Of a DNA stretch of 64,000 bases, positions 24,578 to 35,344 are shown piece by piece (within the stretch, counting starts at the first letter, position 1; the number at the start of each line of letters is the position of its first letter). The stretch lies in the NCBI GenBank assembly GCA_030770535.1, contig JASVEC010000053.1, positions 1 to 64,000 of the forward strand. Direction: 5' to 3'. The notes under the pieces were generated by a model that ran no database searches, was not told where the DNA came from, and saw only the letters and a list, made by a program, of their open reading frames with translations. The position numbers and the translations under genes are program-made. The stretch comes from Batkoa obscura (taxonomy: Eukaryota; Entomophthoromycota; Entomophthoromycetes; Entomophthorales; Batkoaceae).

Positions 24578-25091
24578 TATTATTGTTAGAATATGATTAA
24601 AACTTTGATGAATAAAATATAGAAAGTATAAATATGGGAATTTACTTATATAGCAAATTCAAAATTATAAGGGCTAAGTCTGAAATAAAGTGAAAATACG
24701 AAAAAAAAATATTATAGTCAAATGATCCTAAATAGTTTACCAAGTTAATCAATTGCTTTATCCACTAGTTTTTAACCATATGTTTACTAAAGGTTAAGGC
24801 CCAGTGATGTGAGAAAAGCACAAAATGCGAAAGTCAAATCCAATTTCATTTTTATTACTTTTTAATCATACTATTGTTAATTTAAATCGATTGTGTACCA
24901 TTATTATTATTCAAATATACATGGAACCTTTTTCTTAATCCCTATATAGACATACGGCTTTATAAACAAGAAAAGCAAGAACATTCATAAGAATTATGAT
25001 TATTAATAATTAAGCTTTAAAGCATATTTTGTTATATAAGCAATAATATAAAAGCATACAAAACGCCAAAATCATTATTTTTATTTTAAAA

Positions 25092-27031
25092 ATGTTTGAT
25101 ACTAAATCAACTTCAGCTTTGATTTTAACAGCACTATTAGCTTATTATGTTTATAAAGTAAGATATACTAGTTTTAAGCATAACAGTGGTAATATGATGT
25201 TACAGGTGGTATACAGCCTATTTTTCTGTCCATTAAGAAAAGTTCCAGGACCATTAAGAGTGCACTTTTTCCCATCTTATCATAAACTTAAAATTTTAAA
25301 TGGAACCCTCCATCAGTATACATTAGATCTTCATAAACGATTTGGTACTGTAGTAAGGATAGGTAAACTAGCATATATTCGAAGTTGTATTTATTAACAG
25401 TAATTCTAAAAGGTGGAGACACAGTTTCAATGGTTTCAGAGTCAGCTCGTAAAGAAATATATTCAACTTACAATTTTTCCAAAGGCAAGATTTATGAAAG
25501 CAATAAGATAATAGGAGAAAATATGTTTAATACAAAGTAACTATCATAGCATTAAATATAAATATTTGACTGTTTATTAGTAATAAAGATTATCATCGAT
25601 TTAAAGTAAGTTACTTTAAACTCAATATTGAACAATTCTAACTAAATTACATAGAAAAGAATACTGGCGCCGCTATTTTCTGATAAAGCAATATCAAGCG
25701 TTGAAAATATAATACACAATAATGTAAAAAATCTAGTGGAAAAGTTGAATGATTATTCTTATAGTAATCAGAAATTCGATCTTGGACTTTACTTTCATTA
25801 TTTCTCATTTGTAAGTTGTAATTATAAATAACTAAATAACTCAACATTAATATAAAATCAAAGGATGTAATTGGCGATATTGGGTTTGGAAAGTCCTTTA
25901 ATATGGTGAATGATGGGTACCATCCAGTTATTGGATGGGTAAAAGATACATTTTATTTGAGTTTTATAGTATTTTTATTTTTATTACAAAAATTAAATCT
26001 TATAAATATTAATAGTTGTTTATATTCCCTATATTCAAAAATATTCAATTTCGTAGTGTTAAAAGTTTATATGAGGTATTTATATTTTCGATATAACTAT
26101 TTTAATTTTAATACGATATTAGTTCTCTTATGGTGCAATAAATAATGCAAAGAGCCATCCAAATAGAGCTACTATTATGAACGCACTACTCAATGCTGTA
26201 GATCCTGAAACTGGAAAAAAACTTGACGAAAAAGAAATAGCTGAAGAATCTATCATTCAATTGTAATCACTATGATTTATTGATTATACAACTAACTTAC
26301 TTATTAAGCGCTGCTGGAACAGATACTACATCTAATACACTTACATGGTAATATTATTACTTAACTGTATTTGATTACAAATAATATGAAATAGGTTCTT
26401 TTATAACTTAACAAACCATCCTGATATATATGAAAAGCTTGAGAGAGAAATAAATACTATCTTTCAAGATAAAGCATCAATTAGTTATACTCAAATTAAA
26501 TCAGATTGCCACTATCTCAATGCTGTAATTCATGAAAGTATGAGAGTAACGCCAGTTGCGCCTGGTAATTTGCCTAGAGCTGTACCTAAAGGCGGAAGAG
26601 TAATAGATGGTTACTTTATTCCAGAAGGAGTAATACAAATTTATATCTAAATTGACTACATTAATATGAGATTCTTAGACTACCATTGGATCGTCAGTTA
26701 TATCATGCCATAACTTGCCAGAACTTTGGAAAGACCCTAATGTTTTTAATCCAGGAAGGTGGCTAGAAAACGGAAAGTTTAAGACTAACCCAAATTTCTT
26801 TTCATTTTCAATAGGGCCAAGAGCGTGTATCGGAAGAAGGTAAGCATATAAATCTACAAATCTATCGCATTAATAAGCTTTAGTTTGGCATGGATGGAGC
26901 TTTATTTAGTTATAGCGACTTTAATAAGAAATTTCCGCTTTAAAAGGGAGAATAACAATAAGATAGATTCATCGTTCTATTTAGTTGCTCAACCTGTGAA
27001 GCCTATTATTTATACAGTTCAAAGGAATTAA
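25092..27031 (+). CDS. Cytochrome P450 monooxygenase
   Basis: Membrane-anchored haem-thiolate monooxygenase; substrate unknown. About nine exons from ATG 25092. It has an N-terminal anchor (LILTALLAYYVYKV), a proline-rich hinge KVPGPLRVHFFPSYHKL, HRFKKRILAPLFSDKAI in the C-helix region, the I-helix SAAGTDTTSNTLTW (preceding residue set by the splice) and the K-helix HESMR (ExxR). NPGRW follows in the meander, then the haem-binding FSIGPRACIGR with its Cys ligand. It ends PIIYTVQRN at 27031. The exon joining the region after GWVKDTF to FSYGAINNAKSHPNRAT (about 25970-26116) is uncertain because no clear GTR donor fits the frame. Two other introns end in AAG. The gene sits in the MITE-rich part of the window, with copy 9 about 90 bp after the stop. 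Confidence 0.88.
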
Positions 27032-27933
27032 ATAAAAGGAAATTGTTGATTTATTAAAGAAATTTACTATTTATTTAAATGAAATTAGTTGGAATAAGCT
27101 ATTTTTTGAAAGTCGACCAATATACGGAAGTGTTTTTTTTGACTTCATTATTTTTTCCATTTTTTAAGCGCTATTCAAGCGGAAAATTTGTTAGTAAAAT
27201 TATTAAATACAAAAATACATCCTCATACTTTTTAAAGTGCATTGGTATAATTTATTTACCAAAAAAGGCAAATTTAAATTATTTTCAAAAAATAATTTCA
27301 ATACTTCAAACTGTAAAAGCTAGATACACCTTATCTGATTGTTGTATTTATACAATGAAGAAATTTCTAACCACTTTCCAAACATTAAAATTTTATCAAG
27401 CTCAAATTTTAATTATGCACTTAGTTGTTATCGAATTAATACTATTTGATAAAATAAGTTAGTTACTTAGTCTATTTATAATGTGTGATATAAAAACTTT
27501 ATTCATTGTAAATGTACTTGATATCATAAACGCTAAATTATATAACGTGTGTCTTCAAGGTTGAAATATCATAGCTTAGAAAAAATATTAGTATTCTTCT
27601 GTAGTATTACAAAGTTCTATTTTTCTATTTTAAAACTTTAAGAATAATAAATAATATTATTAGAATGAACTAAAAATGACTTTTTTAGCCATTTTTTAAT
27701 ACAGCACATGAATTCAAGAAAATGAACAAATAATTGAATAAATTAAAAATAAAATCTAGCCAATAAAATGAAGAGAATTGAAATAATTATTAACTTTTTA
27801 TAAGTGACTCAAGATTTACAAGGATAATGGTATTTTATTTATTTTGGCTAACTTTTCTAAAGAATTACTCACTTTTGTTTTAGTTTTCTTTTCATATTGC
27901 AATTTAATAGTGTACTTATATTAATTAATTAAA
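27032..27933. other. Intergenic spacer with one MITE
   Basis: Holds MITE copy 9 at 27121-27227. An ORF at 27079-27462 runs through the MITE and shows no domain; it is rejected as a gene. The rest is AT-rich upstream sequence of the ThrE-family gene. Confidence 0.5.
27121..27227 (-). mobile_element. MITE copy 9 (minus orientation)
   Basis: TATACGGAAGTGTTTTTTTT at the left, TTTTTCCATTTTTTAAGCGC and TATTCAAGCGGAAAATTTGTTAGTAAAAT inside, and AAAAATACATCCTCATA at the right. About 107 bp, lying directly downstream of the P450 stop codon. Confidence 0.88.
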
Positions 27934-29940
27934 ATGAAACCAGCTAAGAAATCAGCTGTGAAATTTATGATTGGAGATGGAAGTGATGAAGAAGACCTCG
28001 CTTCTCCTGGGAGTTATACTGCTCCAATGATATCCTTGTCTGAGCCAGCATCACCCGACTTCAAGCCAACTCAAATCATCCTTCATGGAAGGCCAATGTA
28101 CAAAGATGGTCTAAGTAGCAGTATGCCAAAAATGAACCAAGGGAATTTATCTCCATTGAATCCTTCAAGGCTTGATTTAAATGGTATGAATAAAAATATA
28201 GAGAAAAGTGATGGATATCCGTTTCCAGATATGAATAGAACTACGCTATCAGGTAGTTCGACGCCAAATGAGGAAACTATAGAGATCAAAGTAATTGAAG
28301 AACCTATAAGTGGGGATCCACAGAAAATGGAAGCAGCAAGGTTAGTCAGAAATATTACAAAAAAAAAGTTAATGGAAACTAAAGGAGATATTCAACCAAA
28401 AAAAGGCATACTATCAAACTTGTTATCTCTTCAACAGCATCAAGTATTGAAATCTCGACAAAAGATGGATCCAAATTTAAAAAAGGAAGGAAATAAACAG
28501 AATAAAGTTAACAATTTAAAAAAGAGTGGGAAGGAAACAGTACGTGGAAGCTTTGATGAATCGAGGTTAAATATCAAGGGACTTATGACTCCCAATTCAA
28601 GTTACAAAAGTTTAACCGATTTTTTCGGTATAGGGAGTACGCGATCAAGTTTCAGTTATGATGATAGTGCCACCCTAAATAGTGCTAAAAAGGTTACTGC
28701 TGCAATCGAAGATATTTTAAAACGACAAAACTTCATTGTTGAGCTGTGTAAAGCATTCATCCTTTACGGCGCTCCTTCCCACCGGTTAGAAAACAATATG
28801 AGTAAAGTGGCCAAAGTTTTAGATCTAGATGCTAGTTTTGCCTCATTACCCGGTTTAATGTTAATTTCTTTCTCAGATAGAGATTTACATACCTCTGAAA
28901 CAGTATTACTTCGAGTTAACCTTGGGTATGACATGTATAAATTAGAAAGGGTTGTTTCAATTTATCATAGAATTTGCAAGGAGGATATGCATATTTTGGA
29001 CGCTATTTCAGAGCTTACCTCGATTATGGAACAGCCACCACTTTATCCACCTTGGGTTGAACTATTAAATTACGGCTTAGGATCTTTTGCCATGGCTCCA
29101 ATGGTCTTTGGGGGAGGTTGGGTAGATGCAGGTGTTGCAGGGTTATTGGGCTTGTTAGTTGGACTAATGATGTTATTAGCAAGGCGCTTTGAAGGCTATT
29201 CCAATGTATTCGAGTTATCAGCAGCAGTCCTCAGCGCTTTTATAGCAACAGTATTACACAGTCATGTTTGTTATTGGGCAGTTGTTTTATCAGCTACTGT
29301 TAATTTATTACCCGGTTTATCTCTTACTGTCGCGGTTGTAGAATTGGCATCAAAGAACATGGTATCTGGAGCAGTTAGGATGTTTTATGCATTAGTTGTG
29401 GCTTTTATACTTGGATTTGGATTATCTCTTGGAGTTCGACTATATTCATCTTTCGACCCCTCAGGTTATCAGAATGATATTGTTTGCTCTGGTATATCGC
29501 CATGGTGGACCCTTTTACTTTTTCCAATGGCAAGCATCTCGTTTAATATCTTTCTGATGGCTCATCCAAAACAATGGATATATATGAGTGGAATCGCGCT
29601 TTTAGGATATTTGACTTCTTATTTTACTACCAAATATAATTTTTCCAAAGACCTTGTTCCAGCTCTTTCTGCTTTTGTTATTGGAATCGCTTCAAATCTT
29701 TTAGCTAGATTTACTAATGTACTACCTATAATTCCTTTATTGGGTTCTGTTATTCTATTAGTTCCAGGCTCTCTTGGAGTAAAAGGTTCAGCTGCTTTTC
29801 TGGTTGAGAAATCAGCTGAAGGAGCCTCATTTGCAATGCAAATGATAATCATTGCTTTATCTATCACTGTTGGTTTGTTCTTTTCAACCTTTGTAGTATA
29901 TCCTATGGGTAGAAAGCGTTCTACTTTAATGACATTTTAG
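27934..29940 (+). CDS. ThrE-domain membrane protein (Prm10-like)
   Basis: Intronless, 668 residues. The N-terminal roughly 250 residues are hydrophilic, Ser/Pro/Lys-rich and probably cytosolic. The ThrE/DUF1212 domain then starts with RQNFIVELCKAFILYGAPSH and continues as HRLENNMSKVAKVL. About ten hydrophobic segments follow from GLGSFAMAPMVFGGG to the end, including GAGS-like small-residue motifs and the second ThrE_2 half with LGSVILLVPGSLGVKGSAAF. Bacterial ThrE exports threonine and serine. Fungal relatives (such as pheromone-regulated Prm10 of yeast) have no proven substrate, so transport is inferred. Length and layout fit the fungal family. Confidence 0.88.
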   Translation: MKPAKKSAVKFMIGDGSDEEDLASPGSYTAPMISLSEPASPDFKPTQIILHGRPMYKDGLSSSMPKMNQGNLSPLNPSRLDLNGMNKNIEKSDGYPFPDMNRTTLSGSSTPNEETIEIKVIEEPISGDPQKMEAARLVRNITKKKLMETKGDIQPKKGILSNLLSLQQHQVLKSRQKMDPNLKKEGNKQNKVNNLKKSGKETVRGSFDESRLNIKGLMTPNSSYKSLTDFFGIGSTRSSFSYDDSATLNSAKKVTAAIEDILKRQNFIVELCKAFILYGAPSHRLENNMSKVAKVLDLDASFASLPGLMLISFSDRDLHTSETVLLRVNLGYDMYKLERVVSIYHRICKEDMHILDAISELTSIMEQPPLYPPWVELLNYGLGSFAMAPMVFGGGWVDAGVAGLLGLLVGLMMLLARRFEGYSNVFELSAAVLSAFIATVLHSHVCYWAVVLSATVNLLPGLSLTVAVVELASKNMVSGAVRMFYALVVAFILGFGLSLGVRLYSSFDPSGYQNDIVCSGISPWWTLLLFPMASISFNIFLMAHPKQWIYMSGIALLGYLTSYFTTKYNFSKDLVPALSAFVIGIASNLLARFTNVLPIIPLLGSVILLVPGSLGVKGSAAFLVEKSAEGASFAMQMIIIALSITVGLFFSTFVVYPMGRKRSTLMTF

Positions 29941-30192
29941 ATTATTATTATCATATTGGCAATAAATTAATATTTCTAAGTTTATTTGTAGATTGCGATT
30001 AAAATACATTTATGTTTTAATATTTATAAAATAAGTATAATAAATCTGTGAAATTATTTAACAAAGATATAAAAGTACATAAACCATAAATGAAAGTAGT
30101 TAAATTGCAAAATTATTTTAGCAAAAGATTAATTGGGTAGTGTTTAAAGTATTTTGTGGCTTAAAAAATTTAACTTTTAACATTTTAAGCAA

Positions 30193-33100
30193 ATGGACAT
30201 ATATCCAAATGAGTATATACAGCACCCATTACCAGTATTATTTATAAAAGGAATTGAAGAAGACTTAAAATCCCCTAAGATACCAAAAAACAACCCATTG
30301 GCTGAGTCTTTACCGGAAGTTTTGAAAGCTAGAACATGTAGAAAGATCAAAGATTTATTAGGAGTTGACTTTCCACCCTCCGCTTGGGAGTCTGGTAACG
30401 TAGCCCAACGCTTCTCTCATAACCAACCTTTTACCATAAACTTGAACCCACCTTCATTTTCTAGTACCGAACTGTTAGCTGGGACAGATAGGTTATTTAA
30501 AGTGGCTCTAGTTAATAATGTAGCTACTCAATTTTGCTTTTTTTTAATTCTAATATATCCACCACTAGGCTTACACAATACCGCAGAAGCGACCAAAATC
30601 ATTCCAGGGAATGGTATCAACCCATTCTCCACTTTCACCGTTTTCACCAGCTTCTCCGTTACATCCCGACGGGCTCATAGCATCCATTTGGCTAAATAAT
30701 CACTTTAATGAGAATCCTTCTGCTTTATTAAGTTTTCATGAGCTTTGGTATCCAGATAATGGAAACGATAATAAGGATATTACTCAGTTTAACAACTCTG
30801 CAGCCATTTTGAGTACTATTAAGGAAAAAGACGCTGCTTTAGCAGCTGAGTTAAATGAATTGAGGTAATTTCTTTCTTTTGAATTTTAGATCTGTTAGTT
30901 TATGTTTACAAGAAAAAACGCCCATGAACAATCTATTAAGTTTTCAGTTGTGGTTTGGAATTTAAGATCAAATGAAGGTATTTTAACTGTACTAAGCTAA
31001 CAAAATTTTAAACTATATAACTGTTATAGATGGTCTCTTTGAGGACAGGATAGTTCACATCCGTAGAGCCTGTGGCTTAGACCAAAGAACGGAGTTATTC
31101 GTTTTATCACGAGAAGACACAGAGTCAATTAACGTTTTTCTCTCAAAGTAATTATTTATAAGTTTGAGTTGTAATTAATTAAAAAAGATAGTGTTCAGAA
31201 AGCGATCTATGAGCCTTCTTTGCATTATTATAGAGAAAAATATCGTTCAGCTAAAAAGAAGTTATCTCGTGTTCCTTCAATGGCTTTGAGAGCCGGAGAA
31301 TTATCACCTTCCTCACCATCAATTAGACCTCTGTCATCCCTTGGTTGGACTACCAGATTTGAGTTTAAGTTAGCTATATTCTCTTTAATTAGACAGGATT
31401 TTAACAACTCAATAAAGTATTTACATTTATTTATTTTATATGAAATACTAAAATAGTTCAGGCATTTTGAAGCAGCATACGGGACATTAAGTGAAATGAT
31501 GACAAGCTCAGAGATTGATGTTACTAATAAAGTGCGTTGGAATGAAGCCAAATTATTAATTGAGTGTATGAACTTTCATGTAAATTTATTATTTTAAAAA
31601 TCACATGTTTAATAGTATAAAAGATATGTAGGTTGTATTTGTATTTAGATATGGGACAAGCGTCTTTAACGCAGTTAAATCGCCATGTTTGGGGCTTTAA
31701 GAGCCTTTGGAAATCCTTGAATAATAAAGCACCCGAGTTTAAATTTGAAAGAAATACCTGGTTTGCAAGACAGTAAGATAATACTATTTCAAAATAATGG
31801 AGAATTAAAATTTAAGGTATAAATCGTTTGCCGAGTTATTGGATTGCGGCATTCGTTTTGGAAAGAATTATATCCAAACAGCTCCAAAATCAAATTTACA
31901 ATCAACAAGTATCTTCCTCATAGGAGGTAATCCTACTTGGAAAGGGATCACAACTCCAAGTTCACCTAACAGATCAAGGTTCAAACTACAAAATCCAAGG
32001 TTATCAGAACTTCCTAATAATCAAGGAACTCATCCGTTGACAATATTGCAGCATCCTGGCTATTATTTTTATGAATCAGCCCAATATCAATCAAAAAGAT
32101 ATTCACAATATCTTTTACTGAAATCTGAAGAGAGTCTGGCAGGAGGTATACTTGACAAAGAATCTGAAGTTGATCATACGCAGTTAATCATAGAGTCTCT
32201 TTCAAAAAGTTATGAGCAATTCAAGAAATACAAAGGAGGAAGAATGACTTTGTGGGTCGCTTCGGAAATAGCAGACTCTTATCTATTAGCTGAGAAATAC
32301 GATTTAGCTTTAAAGTATGTACCTTCAATATATTTCTGATAGTCTAACTTTGTTTTTAGATTTTATGAGAGAATTGCCAAGACATTTAGAAAAGATTATT
32401 GGCCTCAAATTTTAGAATCAACTTTAAAAAATTCTATTAAATGTGTAAAAAATCTTCCGGATAATGAGGAATCATTCATCCGTTATTCTATAGAATTATT
32501 ATCACCTAGTAATTCATATATTATGGTATACATTAATCGAAATTTTGATTTATTTTATTAGATTTCACTGCTCCACAAGAGGAAAGGGCAAATGGTATTG
32601 AAGCGTTGCTACAGATCATAAACGTAATGATTTTAATATGTAATTCAGATAGAATATTTATATGTTTTAGAAACCAATAGAAAATAGTAAAGATGTAAAT
32701 GAACAAAAAGTAGTTGTAATTGAAATGGATGAGTTATCCTCATTTTGTAAGCATTTTTATTATTATTTTTGACTCTAATTAAAAGAGTGTTAGTAAAAGT
32801 AAACTTTGCTTTTAAAGAAAATAATGGCATTTTGAACCAACCATCGCCATTTCAAATTAACCTTTCTTTATTGAAATTTCCTGCTGATTTCATCTTGAAG
32901 TTATCGTCAATTAAAATCAACTTTGATAACCCTGACTTGGATGTTACTTTTGAAAACGACGACAGTTCACCAACAAACCAATTTTATAAACTAAAGAAAC
33001 AAGAATATGAGTTTTTCAATTGTAACAGTGAAAATCAAGCCAATTATATATCAAATGTCAGTACGAATCTTGAAATCAAAAGTAGTATTATAAAATATCT

Positions 33101-35071
33101 ACAAGGTCATATAACTCCAACCAAATTAAACGAAATCAAGGTTTGTTACCTTGATTTATTCAAAACCTTTATCTTATATATATTTATTAGGTCATAGCTA
33201 TCACTGTACATATTACTACTGAATCATGGGATATTGTATTGAAATTTCCAATTAAATCTGAAACTAGAGTCATTTCTCCAGATGTGGAGGAGCCGTTGCC
33301 GAATTATCCCAGTCATAGTTTTAAATGGCTTTATAGTCATGATGGTAAGCAACTCTGATTTGTTTAAATACAATATTAATGCTATTTAGAATGTGATTCG
33401 ATGACCTTGAAGAATCTTAAGCCTGGGGATGCCAATAATGCCCTTAAGTAATGCTCCTTTTTTATTTAAAATTATATTATTTAATTTGCTGTTTATAGAG
33501 TACAAGCGCCGATCTCAAAAATTAAGATTACTGCTAAACATCTGTATCCGGCCTATCTAGAAGAAATTTATCCCATAAAACTTGAGATAAATTCACCTGA
33601 CGAGGCTGCTACCAATGTGCTATTGAACTTTGAGTGGAATAAATCAAGTTTATTTAGTAACAATCTATTACTCATATTTATTATACACTAATTATTTTAG
33701 ATGACAAAATATCACTTGATCCAGATTTCAATGAAAATACCCATACAAATATAAAGATTGAAGATATAAACCTGAACGGAGTAAAAGAGATTACTACTTA
33801 TGTGCATTTTTCTAGTATCTTAGGAACCCGTAATCTTCATGCATTAGTAATTTATTACCCTTGTTAATTTACAAACCTTAATTATTTTTTGAAGTTGACA
33901 TATAATGTACAAACCCCAAATGGGGAAGAAAAGCGAGAAAAGAAAGAATTAATTCAAATAGAGGTCATATCACCATTTAAAATAGATTTCAAATGCTTAA
34001 CTAAAGCTGGAGGAAAAACCAAAACAAACCATGAATCTTCAGATGCTTTTCCATGTGGACTTAGTTTTATTGCCCCTGTATTGACGTTTAGTAAAGAATA
34101 CTTATTATTAACAACCTTGACTTCTTTTAGTCCAAATCCAGTTAATATAAAATCGATCGCTTTTATAGACTCAGTAAGTTAAGTAATTTTGATAACAAAT
34201 CAACTCATTGTTTTCAGGATTCTACTCGTGATAGTGGTACCTCAAAATCAAAATTTTTGAGTTCCTCTTTCTCATCACCTAAATCATTATTAAGTAAATT
34301 ACATCTTTATATTATTGATTTGTTTTAACTTTAAAATAGCAATCAATCCCAAGATTCCTTACTCTTTTGAACAGATATTTGAATTTACTCTATTATGTGA
34401 ACCTTCACTTTCTACAAATAAACCTTCTCCTTGGACTGTAAAACCTGGACATGTTTCGATAGAATGGCATAGGTAATTTAATTAGTAATTTCACTATCAT
34501 TTTAATTTATATAATAGAGCAAATACTGACACCGTTCAAACTTCTACTTTTAAAGCAACAATACCAACTTTACAGATTCCATCTTACAGGTTATATGTTG
34601 AATTAGGTAATGTATTTTATTTTATTTTTATTTTTTTTTAATTTTTCAGATACCCCAAATGAAACTTTTGAGGGAATCCCTTTTACAATCAACTATACCA
34701 TTTTAAATGTAACAAGTTGTACTGAGGAAATAGTATGCAGTCTAGACATGAGTGATATACCATTAGTATATTCTGGTTATAAAGTCGCAAATCTCAGAGT
34801 CCTTCCTCATTCATATATTAAGTTACCTATCACTTGTCATGCACTAACCTATGGTAAGATCAAGGTACCACCACTGAAAGTGGAAAGAAAACGTACATCT
34901 CTTATTACCCCAACCCAAGTTGCTTTGGCTTCTACTCCTACCATACTAACATCTGAGTCTTACCACAGTGCCAATTCGACCTCTGGATTAGGAACCGCGG
35001 ATATTCAGTTTGATTGGAATTTAGAAGAGACTTATTTATTGGTCAAACCTCAACACATAAAAAGAGAGTAA
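30193..35071 (+). CDS. TRAPPC11: TRAPP complex subunit 11 (foie gras / gryzun protein)
   Basis: Subunit of the TRAPP III tether in ER-Golgi traffic and autophagy. Many exons. It starts MDIYPNEYIQHPLPVLFIKG, as fungal TRAPPC11 does. The foie-gras domain follows in pieces: HSPLSPFSPASPLHPDGLIA, VHIRRACGLDQRTELFVLSR, PSLHYYREKYRSAKKKL, LGWTTRFEFKLAIFSLIRQD and LNRHVWGFKSLWKSL. The C-terminal gryzun-type part is beta-rich (for example TPNETFEGIPFTINYTILNV) and ends in HIKRE at 35071. An intron must be assumed at about 30520-30568: reading through it leads into the wrong frame, whereas splicing gives AYTIPQKRP joined to the conserved SPLSP segment. TRAPPC11 is absent from S. cerevisiae but present in most other fungi. 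Confidence 0.9.
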
Positions 35072-35344
35072 GATGAGCTAGGATGAGAAGGGATTTATTT
35101 GGTGATCCTGGATTATGTTTGTATACTTTTGGTTTAAGCTAGGGATGAAAGTTTAAAGAATAAAAAGTCGATCAATTTTAATTTTTTTTTCTATTGCAAA
35201 TAAACACTAAGCTAATAATATAAAAGTTGCAACTATATATTAATATTTTGTAAGTAATGAATTAAAAAATTAAAAATGTTTATTTAAAAGAAGATCAAGC
35301 TACAATAATAAATTTAAACTATAAAAATTCATAAAACAAAGTGA

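Larger units (their letters stand above)
21894..25091. other. 3.2-kb divergent intergenic region rich in MITEs
   Basis: Separates the P-ATPase (-) from the P450 (+). It holds five MITE copies (22854-22959, 23340-23442, 23845-23946, 24006-24107, 24476-24577) in both orientations. A short tandem AGTAAGGAGTAAGGAGTAA occurs near 23752-23770. The TATA-like CTATATAGACA and TTTATAAACA lie at about 24944-24968, upstream of the P450. No gene was recognised in the rest. Confidence 0.6.

Noticed and set aside
17105-27031. A lipase-ATPase-P450 metabolic cluster
   Set aside because: Orientations and families are unrelated, the genes are separated by long spacers, and no backbone synthase or dedicated regulator is present.
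27079-27462. 127-residue ORF downstream of the P450
   Set aside because: It runs through MITE copy 9 and has no domain or signal; its Phe/Ser/Lys-rich translation is the MITE core in another frame.
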